DNA of 64,000 bases from Odiellus spinosus (GCA_963920705.1 OY987230.1:16269320-16333319); one strand, 5' to 3'. Counted from the stretch's first letter, positions 23,716-37,360 are shown. The notes: generated from the letters alone by a model not told the origin. Made by a program: numbers and translations.

Positions 23716-25751
23716 GAAATTAAAATAAAGAGCAATTAATATAATATAGAAGGGCATAAATTATGCAAATTTCAAGGGCGAGTCAAACACGACAAAAATA
23801 TTTAGATTCTTTGATACAAAATTATGGTTTGAAGCTCATTGGACCAAAAATTCGAACAATTAGGCCTACCAGCAAATTATCTTTTTTGTTTGAAACATGT
23901 GTTAGCACAAAAAACCTTAAAAATCTTTGAATTATAATAAAAGTTCGGATTTAATTTACAGTAACCTAACCCTTTAACCCTTATTTTATACTTCTAAACA
24001 CGTACCAACAGCGTTCATTGTTCAACACTCGTGGAAAATGTTTACCGGGGAGATTTTTGCAACTCCTAATAGCGCGTAACCACACCCATTATCGATTACA
24101 ACTAATTGGGGATGTAATTAAGAAGAATATTGATACAAATCTTTTTAATTATTTCTCTAATTAGTCGAGGCTTAATTAAAAACGTTCTTCAACGTCTCTC
24201 AAAACCGGTTAAAGTTCTAACATTTACCCATTAAAATCAATTCAACAAAATCTTACGTAAGCCTAATTGAACCAACAATATCACGATCGTTAATTCCGCT
24301 GGAAAAACGCTAAGCCTAATGATTTTTAATCTTTAATTCGCTTTGTTGGGGATTAAGAAAGACTAAGAAAAAGAGAATTTTTAATTCTCAATTTTGGTAG
24401 AATAATTATAAAAAACAAGCTTTGAAATCCTCCGAGAAATTACAGTCACAAATCAAAAAAACCAATAATAAATTAGTTCATTTAAAGTGAGGCTGTAACT
24501 AATTGGAATTTATTTTTTATAATCGACAAGAATTCAGATATTTGTCTGTAGTTTAAAGCACCATTTTAGAACAGATTTAGCTCCTTAAATTATCAACATA
24601 AAAAAGGGATTAGAGTTGTAGTTTCACACTTTTTTTTACGAATCAAATTTTCGTTAAGCCTAACGACTTGTAAATGTCACCAAAGTATATTTGGCAAAGT
24701 TGTTTCGTGATTTTTTTTATTCTATAATAAAACTCGACTTTCTCCTTCGTGTTGCTACTGTTAATGTCTTGATGAAAGGTTTCTCTAGTTCTAACTTTGA
24801 AACGTGGACCTTTTATCGCATTATTTAAGGCGTGAATACCACGCCAAGACTATTATTCAGTCGGAATTTGCAATACTGTTCTAAAAAAAAGTAAGCCATA
24901 GCTTGGATAAGATTAATCATTAAGAAGGTTAAACCTTGTTCTTGGTGTTGTAAAATATAATTTTTGCGAACAATTCATTGAAACGAACGCGTGCTTTTCC
25001 TATTGTTTCGGTTTTTTTCTTCTTTTCCAAGAATAGAAATGAATTCAAGCTATACTTGGTAATCATCCTAGAATTCACAGCGAAGCTTTTATGATATCAA
25101 TTTTTTTATATCCACAAATATATTCATTTAAATCTAAACATAATGTTAAAAATAAATGTTTTGTTTGGCCAAAATAAGTAGCAAACAAACATTAGAGTTT
25201 TAAATATCAATTTTATTTTTAAAATAAGGTGTGTTTATTATTCTATTTCCCAAATTTAAAATAAATTTTTGACATTGAATGAAAACTTTTATTTTTAACA
25301 ATAGCTTGCCCAAATTCTTATGAAATATTTGGGTCCTTCTTTGCACATTTGCTCGTCAAGTATCTAATATACATTAATGAAATTTTAAATGGGCCTATAC
25401 TTAATTGGTTCTTAAAATATTTGGATAATTAATTATACTCTTGTAAAACTAAATTCAAATCTAATGACACACCTTAAATATGTCTGCATATTGATGCTAG
25501 GGAGAAACTTATGTATATTGTAGGAGCCTGAAATAATGCACTTCTCGTGTATCTGTAAATCTATTTTAAATGAGTTGTAATGAGTTTCATAAAGGAAATT
25601 AGAGCTCCCGAACACTATTTTGCAGCAAATATAGTAATAATCTAAATGTACTCGGGCTATATGTTGAAAATATACCAACCCTAAACCTTTGTATAAGGCT
25701 AATTTAGTATTACCATAATTAAATTTATAACAATGGTAATTTTCTTCAGTC

Positions 25752-25785
<34 letters not shown>

Positions 25786-27114
25786 GGTTAGCATTTTTCA
25801 AACAACGCCTTCTTACGTATATATTTAGGTTTTAATCAATTATAACGAGCATAAAGAAAATTTACAAAAAATACCGCCCTTCCCCGTGCCTAATTATTTC
25901 GGATGGGAACCGAAATTGCTCCCTTCTTGAGTAATTACGTCTCAAATTGAAAAAAAAGGGGTTTACTTTCAGAGGAGATACATAATATTCTTCCTAATGA
26001 ATATAACGTACATGTAGTGGTTAAAAACCATCACCTTTCCTAAAGGAATCCAAGGTACCAAGAACCTGTTGATGTACCAATAACCTATTGAAGTCCCAAG
26101 AGTCAAAATTTGAATCTTTTCCGATTTTTTCCACTTAAGGCATCTCCCTTTAAGTATTAATTGTAGAAAAGATAAAATCACTAAATTTTCTTCTTCATTC
26201 CCTTTAAATATATATTAAACCTTGGAACTACCTATGAGTAAGAGTGGTTGGATTTTACTATGTGATGATTTATGAATGTAATTACAGAGATCATCAACCA
26301 AAAAAGTATTTACTTATTTTACTATTCTAGAAATTAAATTTTTTTCTGCATGGCCTACATTTATATATTCGTTCAAAGCATGCAGTTAAAATGGTTTCAG
26401 CACTTGCAAACCTAGGATATCAATTATCTTTAACGTTTTGTATGTTAAAATTAGAAAGGGGTCTACAATCGCGAGTACTGAACTCTCAAACTGACGAAGA
26501 CTGGAACAGTACTTCATCATTTCCGCCCAATTTCTTTATTATACGAAAACCATCCTTCCTATATTTTTGCGGGGGTGATTTACACCGAAAATCAGCGTGA
26601 AATTTCAGCATTTAGAAAGCGGAGCTCCTTCATTTCTCTAAGAAGTCAAAGTATTCTTATTACAAAGGAATTTATACTTTAACCTTTACTGAAATCTCGG
26701 TGAATAAGACTGAATATTTTCCATTTCTTCTATAATCCTTACTTCACTCAACTATAATCGGTTTCTGAACGTTCTTTGCCCGATCCTCTCCGTATTTAGA
26801 ATAAGATTTGTACTTAAGAAGAAAGATCCTAGAGTTCTTCGCAACTTCTTAGGAGATAATCGACCCCAAATTGACCCCGAGAAACCCCATCATCGCTCTT
26901 GTTAACCTTCAAAATCGTCTGAGTATAGAAATAGCCTTATACACTTAATACAACCGAAGATAAATCTTACATCGTAAATGTATTTTGTTATCCTTGTGTT
27001 TAAACGGAAAGAGAGAGCATCGACTTTTTCCTTATACGGTTTGACATAATATATCAATCCGCTCTTAGTATTTCCCATTTTGTAAACGTTTCCTTAAACA
27101 GAAGCCTGCAGTCA
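23716..27114. other. Upstream region of the VP/OT receptor
   Basis: A non-coding first exon and promoter of the receptor should lie at or beyond here but could not be placed. An A30 run is at 25753-25782. No other gene recognised. Confidence 0.35.
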
Positions 27115-27475
27115 CTAAAATAATGGATTCTCGCCAATCGCCACTAAAAGAAGGGATTCCTGTCACTCAAAAAGAAGAGATTCGATTTCTTCAATCTCAC
27201 GCGATTCTCGCCACTCAATGTAGAGATTCTCACCATCCAATGAAGCGAACGCACGAAAAAAAAAATCAACTCACTGAAGGGATTCTCGTTTTTCAATGAA
27301 GAAATTCTAGTCACCAATGAACGAATTCTTGCCCATCAACGAAGGAATTCTCGCCAATCAATGAAGGAATTCTCGCCAATCAATGAAGGAATTCTCGCCA
27401 ATCAAAGGAATTCTCGCCAATCAAAGAAGGGATTCTCACCAATCAAAGAAGGAATTCTCACAACTCTCATGAGTT
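27115..27475. repeat. About 22-bp minisatellite
   Basis: Units of ATTCTCGCCAATCAATGAAG with variants, most regular at 27330-27460. Confidence 0.88.
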
Positions 27476-28809
27476 TCCTAATTCCCTGACATTGTAATTT
27501 TAACCTAGTACATATCAATAAGATTCTTATATGGAAACGAAATAAATTTAAAAATAACCAAGATATACTTGTTGATCTAGAATGAAGTATCCCATTTAAA
27601 ATCAGTTTCCCTTTATAAAATCCACTTGACATGCACCATACCATTTTTAATTTTATGATTAATAGCGGAACAATATTGATTCAATCTTTCTCTAATAGTC
27701 GCTAATTAAAAACAATGAAAAATTGTTTGAAAAGATTTATCGAAACCATTTTTTTTTTGTTCACTATCATATTCTAAAATTCAGTTAAAACCGAATTTAA
27801 TCTTTTTTTTTATTATTTATTTGATCGGGCTCCTCCTAGGCGCTTTCATACGAATTTTCCAAACTTCATTCTTTACTTATCCATCCTCCCGTTGCAAGAG
27901 TAGTTTGCGAAACTATTTTTAGCCTTATATAAGATTTAACATAATGTATTAATTCACCGAAACTTTCGCTACATTTGCAAAGAGTTTTAAATCGAAAGAA
28001 TGTATTCAAAATCAGTTGCAATTTTAAGCACCTACAAAGCTACACTACTCTTTGTCTCTGTCCGATTTAGTTTGTATACGCGAGATATAGAGGGTGGAGC
28101 TTCGAATGGGCTGAAAACCCAACAAACTCAGACAATAGAGTGTCAATTTAGCTGGCCTTTTTGAATTTATTTTTCAAAGCCGCAGCGCATCTTTATATAT
28201 GTTTTCAGCTTTCCATTTATAACGGAAAAATCAATTTTAACCGACAGATCCCTTTGGTATTGAAATGAACGCGGGGAATACGTTACGCCAGTATCTTTTC
28301 GATCCTAGGAGAATTGCAAATTTTACTCCTAAATTCTATAGTTTAAAGTCGCGTTCTTTGAGAGATTGCAAGCGCCGCTATACTTTTATTATCTTAGTAA
28401 CAATGTTGGAAGTACCTTAATTCTCATATTTCACAGCGTTTTACAATTATTATTTAGATCCCTTACAAGACTGGAACTGAATATATTACGAGGAGTTTCG
28501 CAACTTTGAGAAAACTAAGGAACATTAATACGTAATGTTACACTCCATAGGGATTAAAAATAGTTTTTAAACTGTGTTGTAGCGTCTCTAAGTTTTAGGT
28601 AGGACTAACTAGTGTTATTATGCTTGGCTCCCATTTAAAACTCGTGATATATTCGCATTAAGCTCGTACAAAATTTAAAGCGGTCTTAAACCGCGACCAA
28701 AATATTTTATATATCAACATTAAAGCACCTTTTAATGTACACTATTAATGATTTATGACTTTTTCGACACCCCGCTGGGACGATTTGTACGCTAATCCTA
28801 TAAATCTTT
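27476..28809. other. Intergenic sequence
   Basis: AT-rich. No gene recognised. Confidence 0.35.
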
Positions 28810-29445
28810 GAGTTTGAAAATTAGGCTAAAGGTCTAGTCTAAAAAATTAACTTAAGGATATTGTGTCTAAAAGTAGGCTTAACGCGGCTTAATGTCAAAA
28901 AAAGGCTTAAGCTCGTATCAATGAACAAATTACACTTAAGCTCGTATCCAAGAACAAAGTAGGCTTAATTTTGTGTCTTAAAACAAGGCTTTAAAATCTC
29001 GCCTAAAAGTAGGCTTAAAGTATTTAGCTAAATTTTTTTTAACTGGTAACTACGTTATCTAAATTAATTTCTTCCTTTAATAAAATTAAGAAAATAATGA
29101 TAAAGCACATCACTAAATTCCCTATTATATCGTATTTAAAGAGTTAAGTTCAACAAGTAGGCTTAGGATGGTGTTAAAAAGTAGGCTTAGGGTGGTGTCA
29201 AAAATTGGCTTAGGATGGTGTTAAAAAGTAGGCTTAGGGTGGTGTCAAAAATTGGCTTAAGGTGGTGTCAAAAAGTAGGCTTAGGGTGGTGTCAAAAAGT
29301 AGGCTTAATGTCGTGATTAAAAGTAGGGTTATAAGGTCGTGATTAAAAGTAGGGTTATAAGGTCGTGATTAAAAGTAGGGTTATTAGGTCGTGATTAAAA
29401 GTAGGGTTATAAGGTCGTGATTAAAAGTAGGCTTAAGATCGCCAA
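28810..29445. repeat. 23-26-bp minisatellite built on AAAAGTAGGCTTA
   Basis: Degenerate units at 28820-29030, then regular AAAAGTAGGCTTAGGGTGGT blocks (29158-29310), then GGTCGTGATTAAAAGTAGGG blocks (29310-29440). An AT-rich spacer splits the field near 29040-29150. Confidence 0.9.
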
Positions 29446-31070
29446 TTTAAAATATCGTTCTAACGAGTAGATTCTAATATAATCTCTGAATTAAATTATA
29501 GGTTGCATGGTAGTATACTTACTAACATAATGAATTAATTATACAATTTAAATCAAAAGTGAAGCTACAGTTCAAATATTTTATCCTCCCTTTTTAAATT
29601 AAATGCAAAATCCCAAACAAAGAGTTTTCTTGTTGATTCAGTATCGAAAATAAAATAGAAATAAAGATTAATGAACAAAAAAGTCCAAGGAAAGTAATTA
29701 TGAAAATGAAGGATTTAAAAGTTTAAAAGAGAATATTAAGTACACAAAACTCTGACACAAGAAGTCTGGACGTTATTATCAAACAAAGAAATAGAAATCT
29801 ACGAAATAAATACTCCGAGAAAGAAGTCAAATAAAAGAGGTTCGTAAACATCTATTCTTCTAGAAAGTTTCCTACACTAGAAACTAAAATCCTGACTTAT
29901 TAGTTAAGAAATGAGTTTTCATTAATCTTAGCTGAAACTATGTTGGTTAAATTAATTACTATATTAATTAAAAAGAGTTGATACGTAAAACATCGCCGAC
30001 TTCACCGGAAGTTTCTCATTTCTAATGAAGCAGTACCTGACGATTGCATTCAATTGTGTGCTTCAATTACAGATTTTTTCCAATTATTTTTCCACTTCAA
30101 TTATGTATATTTGGTTATTACACAGATTAGGCTAAAGCTAAAAGAATATACGCTCGACTTATCAAAATTATTAATTAACAGAAACTTCAGAAAGAGATTA
30201 TTAATACGAGTTATTTAAATAAATTAATTATATCGCAGTCAATTGAAGGTAAATTTAATGGGATCTACATAGCCTTCAATTTAAAGGAATCGATCCAATT
30301 TAAATAATCTCACACGACGTAATTTATTTAAAATGAATTTTAAATAAATTTTGTTGTAGAATAAGTGAACTACCATTTTTAACTTTGGATTCAATTTAAA
30401 CCTAAAGGATTGACTTCTACAAATATCTTTGCATAATTTTGAATAAATCGTTTTTGCGAATTAAGTCCTCAAACTTGAGTAAACTTGGATATGATTTATA
30501 TCAAGCTAATGATATAGTTTAAGTTAATTAATGAATGAATTCATATTTTTGAATAGCTCTCAATAATAATCATTGGAAATTTTCTCATATTTTAATTAAA
30601 CTTCGAGTAAAAACTTTCTACTTTGTTTTAGACTTTATAAAATTTAGTATTTGACCAAATTCAAAAACCCGTTAAGCGCTTAAGACTGAGAGTTAATAAC
30701 TTGTTAAGAGAAAAACCAATGCATCAATTCACATATAAATCCAAAAACCTAACTCGAAAGTTCAATAATTAATAAAAAAAACATACAATAATTTGAATAT
30801 ATAAAAAAATTAATAAAATCATCATTGAATCTTCAAAACCTACTTCTTTGAGGAATAATTAAATTTAAGTATCTTGGGAGCGAAATCTTACATGAATTAG
30901 ATAGATAATCCCAAAGTTTTTAACCAAATCACTCAGTAAAGTTCGATTAATAAATCCATATTAATCCATATTAACTGCGTACGTAATCCATAAAATTTGT
31001 CGTTAACTTGTACCTCAATACTGTTATTTTTAATTATATCATTGAATTTCTATATAAAAAAACCTAAAAA
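29446..31070. other. Very AT-rich intergenic sequence
   Basis: No gene, repeat array or RNA gene recognised. Confidence 0.35.
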
Positions 31071-31275
31071 ACCCCTGCAGGACCGTTTCCCCAATACGCA
31101 CAGCTCGGAACGCGACTATCTGACAAGTGCGTTCGTCCAGTAAAGAGTGGTATGAGATCGACTCCGTACCATCCACCGAGAGAAGGAGAGAGGTTTCTCC
31201 AACTCTAGAACCCTAGCTATAGCTGACTCTAGCCTATCTCATATAGGACTTTCTTCGACCCAGAAAAGGCCAGAA
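31071..31275. other. GC-richer island of unknown nature
   Basis: About 200 bp much less AT-rich than its flanks, with GAGATCGACTCC (like an RNA polymerase III B box) near 31157 and short complementary stretches. No convincing box A or cloverleaf is visible. A SINE fragment or non-coding RNA gene is possible. Confidence 0.25.
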
Positions 31276-31837
31276 TCCACATTATTTGGTAATTTATCCC
31301 TCTGATAAATTTAATAGCTTCGCAAATTCATTTTCACCATTTTACATAAATAAAGCAAAGGGAATTAAACTAGGCCTAATTATTTTGATATCCTTATCCT
31401 TATTTAATTAGATTTGTAGCTGAAAGTTTGATATCTTTAATTAATGACACTTGTAGAGGTCATTTCGAACGACCTATAGTTGAAAGGCCTTCAATTAACA
31501 GTATCGGAGCTTAATCGAATGTTTAAAAGAATAAATTAATGAACAAAATAATAAATATTTTTTAAAGTGAGGCTGTCACGTATTTTCAATGAACTCCAAA
31601 TGGAAATTGAGTATCATTTTCGGAAAGATCCTTAAAAATGTTTCAAAATATATATTCATTTATGTCTGAGAAAAGTATCCCAAATGTTGGAAAACAAACG
31701 CATTCCGATTTCGATTGTGTTTAGTGAGGTATACCAAAGAGTCTGGAAGGCTACCAGGTAATGTATTTTCTATATTCTCTATGGCATTAATCTAGAATAA
31801 ACACCACTTTTGGTGCAAAATTGCCTAAATAGATAAA

Positions 31838-32060
31838 TATATAAAAGGGAGGAGTCCTTTTTCCTAAGTTGAGCGTCGACGTCACCTGTGACGTTTCTTG
31901 TGCAGAAGCACGGCGCCCGCAGTCAGAATGACAAAATTCTAAAGATCTCTAGTTTTACTCTCAAGCTTAACGCCTGCTTTTTCCGCGCCTGCGCTCTTTT
32001 TACATCCGGAACTCTAGGGATGAGTGACGTCTACAGTGACGCGCCGCTAAACTAACAAGT
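31838..32060 (+). promoter_or_regulatory. Candidate promoter with strong TATA and CRE-like motifs
   Basis: TATATAAAAGGG at 31838-31849 is followed by a GC-richer 200 bp with GACGTCAC, GTGACGT and GTGACGTC motifs. No reading frame longer than about a dozen codons follows, so if it is active the product is non-coding or spliced. It could also be the distal promoter region of a flanking gene. Confidence 0.3.
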
Positions 32061-32429
32061 TGATCAAGCCGAACTGAGCTTTTTATATATATTTATCTAT
32101 TAAAAGTAATTTCAGCACGCGCTTGAACAGAATATAAAAACAATAATAAAACCTTAACTGTCTTTAAATAGTTATTGTAATGTTAAGGCGTGTAAGGGCG
32201 GTTTTAAATCAATCTTAACTAAGCGTATGGTCAAGAACCGTAAAGAGCACTCGGTGAAGAGTTTTAGGTGAGATAGAAGAAAAAATAAACTTTCATTAGA
32301 GAGAGAGCGCGAAAGAAAACTTTCTCACATTAAGATTGGCAAAAGCCTTGATGTAAACTACACATGCACAGTCTTCCAAAGAGAGAGAAAAATGTCCTCG
32401 TATACAATATTTTCTTAACACCTTTTCCA

Positions 32430-33560
32430 GCGCTCACGTACTGAGCTCTGTAGCGGCATACGTTTTTGTATTAGAAATTATTCTGACCCCCTTTGGCGTG
32501 GGAGGGACGCGCACTCAAAAGTTTTTATTTATTCTTCTAACGTTTATTTTTGTTCTGTCGTATTTTTACGAAATTCTAGAGTGTATTTTTGGTTGTCACC
32601 AGGTCGGGGTTCTTTTTACTATAGAGCTAACATACGAGAGTAAAGAGCTGGTGATCGAAATAATACACAAAAAAAATAATTCATCACGAAAAGTCAAACT
32701 ACCTTTTTGGTCAACAGACAAGAGTAGTTTGAAAACTAACGAAAGGTAAGCCGCCTTAATACACAATGACATATACTTCAAATCTGAGGGAAAAAATTGT
32801 GATGTTCCAAGCTGTTCTTTAACACAAGTTCTAGTTCTCTCTGTAGACTATTCTTATTGTCAGAAGTAAATATAAGAACAACAAATCTAGGATGGAGCAA
32901 CCGAGGAGGAAGGAACTCTGTGACGGCTAGAAAAGGTTTCGTAAAATGCGTACGATCCCTTTGCCTATTCAACGGAGGAAAAACCTGGTAGTATCTACAG
33001 CCGCTTTCAAATAGTTCGTGTCTGCGGGCGCGGAAAGAAGAGAGATAGCTTTTCATTGCTCTGCCTATGCTAGACCGTGACCCTTCAGAATCGAGGTATT
33101 CCAGGGGAAAGATTACCTCTATGAAGCGCAATTTTTTAATCGCTTCTACTAATTTCTTGATTAAATCTTAGGCTATTTTTCCCCTCTACAAGATCCAATC
33201 AAAACATATCCATGGGAACTTGAATTAGACTGGTAAAAACTCTTTTTCAAGATTACTTGGACAAATGATAATATCTGACGCGGTTAGATACATAATGGTA
33301 AACCTCATAGAGAAAAAAATATATGTTACCAACGTCTGATAAATACTAGACAGTATTTATTTGAGCGCCTGTAAAAGTGTTCCAACAACCGTATTTCGGT
33401 GTCCGCGGAAAAGTGGTTTCTAGGGGCAAAAGGTCAGTAAAAGTAAACGACAGCTGTATAGTTAATTACAAATTCGCTTGGCAGTCATTTGGCAGTAAGC
33501 GCAAAGCAAGGCAAGCTGCGATGATTTGTTGATTTAGAAATAGAGGTCGACCAAAGCTCT
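32430..33560. other. GC-moderate stretch without a supported gene
   Basis: Contains open frames of 80-120 codons on both strands, none with an ATG-led, family-like protein. 32880-33120 and 33360-33560 are less AT-rich than the surroundings. I cannot assign a function. Confidence 0.25.
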
Positions 33561-35034
33561 CTCGAGTGCTGATAGCTCGAAATGGAATTTACACTAATTA
33601 TGGGACAGACAATAAAATACTTGGTTGATGAAGATTACTTTACATAACGGATTGTTAATTAATTAAAACGAATTACTTGTTTAATTACGGCTTTAAGTTC
33701 AGTTATTTAGAGTTTAATTTAATTATAATTTAATAAAATTATCACGATTAGAACCACTAGAGTTGAGAAAAACACTAGTAAACCCCTTTGTTTAATTTAA
33801 ACAAGGGAGTAAAGGACGATATTTAAAATTATGTTTAGTTCCACAGTTAGGGTCTAAGATATCAGTTTTATTCTATCTCTCAGTTGAGATCACTTCGTGA
33901 TCATCCTAGATAGAAATTTAGAAAAGCATTTCCTGTTGAAATCTCAAACTAAGAAAAATCCGTCGATAGTATAAAGGTAGAAAATCCATATTTCACTACA
34001 TCTCAAACATTTTATAGTGTTTTGAATATTCAACAGACCATTTAAATTCGATTCGGATCGCAAAAGATATTTATATATTTTTTTCTCTAAAACGTTTAAC
34101 ATCGCGTATCACTTCGCCTACACCTTTGTGACGAGAAACATTTCGGGTTAGAACCGAATTAAAAGGTAGAAACAGTTCAGCAAATACTGAATAGAATTCT
34201 TCTATTCAATCCAAGAAAGGAGCTTGAAAAAAAGTTATAAAATAAGCCAGAGTAACCTTTAATTTTCTATTAGCTCTATTTAATTGGTCATTTGCGAAAA
34301 AATTTTTGGGAGGGACTGATTACAAAATCGATCAACTTCCTAATGTACTTAAAAATGTAGCAAGAAGCCACTCATTTTCTGAATAAAAGGGATTGACCCC
34401 ATTTATGATCTGAAGTCGGTATAAAACAGTTAACTTTTCCGTTGGTGATACTCTTATTACACAATTAATTAAAGCATGAAGTGTATCCCTTCACATCTTA
34501 TCCCCTTCTGGTATTGGTTTAAATACGTGTTAGAACTTGTACGTGATATATCTGAAAGCTTAGTAATTAATAAACTAACCAAACCCTAAAATTCTCGAAG
34601 TCAAAGCAATCAAATCGCTGGAGATTTCAATAAATATGTTTGCCATTTAGAAAGAGTAGAAGCGGATTAATACACAATGATTAACCACATATAGATAAAA
34701 GTAGCTCTTTCGAATTTCTCTTGACTAGGATAGAGTTAAAATCAGATATTCTATAACAATTATAATTGGTCTCGACATATAGCATCGGGTTTGGGTAACC
34801 CTAGCACTGGACTAGACAATCTTTGGCGTGTCGAACTGAATACGAATGTTACAGAAGTGTTCTTGATTAAAGGGATAGTATCACGATTATGGAAAAAATT
34901 TAATTGGAAAGAATATAGATATAAATTAAAGTATATCATAAAATAACGCTAACTTACATCAAAATTACCATTTTTTCGGTAAAATTTTATGTAAACTTGT
35001 CTTTTTAGGCCGCTTACTGGTAATTTATAAGTAA
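33561..35034. other. AT-rich intergenic sequence
   Basis: Nothing recognised. Confidence 0.35.
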
Positions 35035-35300
35035 ATTGCCGTGATATTTGGAAAATTGCCGCGGTATTTGGTAAATTACCGTGGTATTTGGTAAATTACC
35101 GTGGTATTTGGTATATTACCGTGGTATTTGGTATATTACCACGGTATTTGGTAAAATGCCGCGGTGTTTGGTAAATGGCCGCGGTATTTGGTAAATGACC
35201 GCGGTATTCGGTAAATGACCGCGGTATTTGGTAAATGGCCGCGGTATTTGGTAAATGGCCGCGGTATTTGGTAAATTACCACGGTATTTGGTAAATTACA
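35035..35300. repeat. 20-bp minisatellite
   Basis: About 13 units of GGTATTTGGTAAATTACCGC. Each unit contains a partly self-complementary GGTAAATTACC or GGTAATTTACC. Confidence 0.93.
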
Positions 35301-36099
35301 AACCGACCGCAAAGATCGTGATAAATTTAAGATGATATCAACCAGCAACGTTTTTAGGCGCGTAATGAGAAACGCTATAGTGAAAACTAAGCTTTACTAC
35401 CCCTTTAGTAAAGTACTTGTATATATTACAACTTCTGTAAGGAAGACCTATAATAAAGCCGCGAGTGATGAATTAACATTGGTTATAAGGCGTGATTTCG
35501 ACTAGTTAATCAGAGAAGATTGCTTCGTGGAAATTTTCCCGGCAATCATTAATCCTTGATTATAAAGGCCTATTATTATACTGGCAACGCTCAAGTTGCT
35601 ATCTATTATCAACTCTGTACATTGCCGGCACCTTATCCGAATAAAGTTTCGTGTATATATCTTTGGAATGTAGATCTAAGGGTATATACAGATATTGATC
35701 AAAAGGTTTTACTACCTTTCCCGGTTGCACCATCTCTTGGTAGATAGCTAAAGAGCAGGTACAGGTCAAAAGTGTTGACGTTCGTGTCATGAGTTGATCA
35801 AATCGTGTAAAATAAACGCGACTAATTTTAGGTTTAAAGTAAATGGAAAAATCATCCTTAATTGCGCAAATATCGATCAATATTACGTATATTTTCAGTT
35901 TGTTCAATATTGCAAGGTCACGTGTTAGATTTCAATTCAAGAGCATAGGGTGTTTAGGAGGCTAGTCGACTCTTAATTGAGAGTCAAGCGGAAATGACGG
36001 GTTATAATTTATCCGCTTGTTTTAGGGCGGTGATGTAAGACCCGCAAACTCGAATATGTAGTTCGTTTGACCTCTAGGTCATCGAGTTGACATTATTAT
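35301..36099. other. Intergenic sequence
   Basis: Nothing recognised; open frames here lack ATG starts or family features. Confidence 0.35.
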
Positions 36100-36480
36100 A
36101 GACGTTTTCAAGACTTAACTCAACAATAAGCTATCTTAACCTACTTGTGAGGTCACAAACCTATAAAAACCAACTACTAGTGTGAGGTCACTCAACGAAA
36201 TCCTAAACTACGAGACATCACCCAACGATATACTAAAATACTTGTGACGTCATTCGAGAACGAAAACTATTTATGGCGTCACACGATGATAGATTAAGCT
36301 ACCTATGACGTCACTCAACGATAGCCTCACCTAATTATGACGTCACTCAATAACTAAAACGAAATGTGTATTCACAACGATAAACTAATTAGATGTTACT
36401 CAACAAAATCCTTAATTACTTCTGACGTTTTAATGATTATCTAGATTAAGTGACGTCACTCAAGGGTAACCATTAAACGT
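36100..36480. repeat. Degenerate tandem field of CRE-like TGACGTCA motifs
   Basis: About ten units of 35-45 bp with the core GTGACGTCACTCAACGATA, spaced by variable AT-rich stretches. TGACGTCA is intact or nearly intact in several units (near 36245, 36307, 36339, 36461). It lies about 0.8 kb beyond the 3' end of the CCP/HYR gene. Confidence 0.75.
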
Positions 36481-37199
36481 CTCTCAGAAACCGACTGAAT
36501 TCCCGTTTTAACCTGACATTTTTAGTGTAATTAAAGCAAGCCATGCATTTGGTTATTAACCTACCTCCGTAAAATTTCAAGCTTGCGTGGAAAGCGGGTT
36601 AGTGACATATCATTTAGGTTTGAAGGCGGAAATGCATTAACTATTTCAATTGTCCACGTTTGTTAGTTCTCGAACCGTTTCACGAATTACGTTTTGTTTC
36701 ACGTTTAAACCCGTAATCTAAAAGCGACAAAGGAGAATTTTTATTAGAAATAAAAACAACACAACATTTACTATAATACCGTACGGTTTATCAATATGGC
36801 AAAATTTTCTGACGATTTGTTTTTTAAAATCTATATAAAAAATACTTAATTGGAAAGTGAAACTCGAAATTTTATAACAAGTTTAAAATAAAAGGTTTAA
36901 GTAGCAACTTGAATAAAAGTTTGAAATAGGCTTAGAGGTTTCTGGGAAATATATTTCTATTAGGCTTAGGAAGCTTTTAGAATAACTTAATTCCCAAGCT
37001 CCGAAACATCCGGAATTGAGATTAAACTTAAGAAGAGAGATAGAGAGTTGTCCCCTTGACAATATCTTAAGCCTAACTTCCGGCGATAGGGAATAGGGGT
37101 GGAATTAGGCCTAAATTTTTCCATTCAAGTATCGAAACAAGTTTCACTCTCCTTTTAAAAGTCGTAGAAATAATTTAAATAAACACCTAATAAACGTTT
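36481..37199. other. 3' flank of the CCP/HYR gene
   Basis: Likely 3'UTR and flank of the minus-strand gene ending at 37200. A minus-strand AATAAA is near 36737-36742. No other gene seen. Confidence 0.35.
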
Positions 37200-37360
37200 T
37201 TAGCACTCGGATTGTAATCTGGCACCGGTCGCGTTCGGTTTGGCCTTGGTTTCGGTGCAAGGTTTACACTCGGTCGCCCCGGTTCCGTCCTGGTAAGTTC
37301 CGAACGGACATGGGAGACAATCTTCGCCACCGTCGTGATACGTTCCCGAAGAACATTCGA
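37200..37360 (-). CDS. CCP/HYR gene exon 8 (GCC2/GCC3 module, stop)
   Basis: Acceptor TTTGCTCAG; 161 nt to TAA. Encodes ECSSGTYHDGGEDCLPC, PFGTYQDGTGATECKPC, and ends GARLQSEC. This is a clear GCC2/GCC3 (ephrin-receptor-like) cysteine module, and the stop follows its last Cys directly. Confidence 0.82.

Noticed and set aside
25753-25782. A30 run (and T22 at 54445-54466) as tails of retrocopies
   Set aside because: No gene-like or SINE-like body and no target duplication was visible next to them.
32778-33131. 117-codon minus-strand frame in GC-moderate DNA
   Set aside because: No ATG at its start, no recognised motif, no splice context.
35599-35907. 102-codon minus-strand frame
   Set aside because: Starts at TTG and shows no domain or family pattern.
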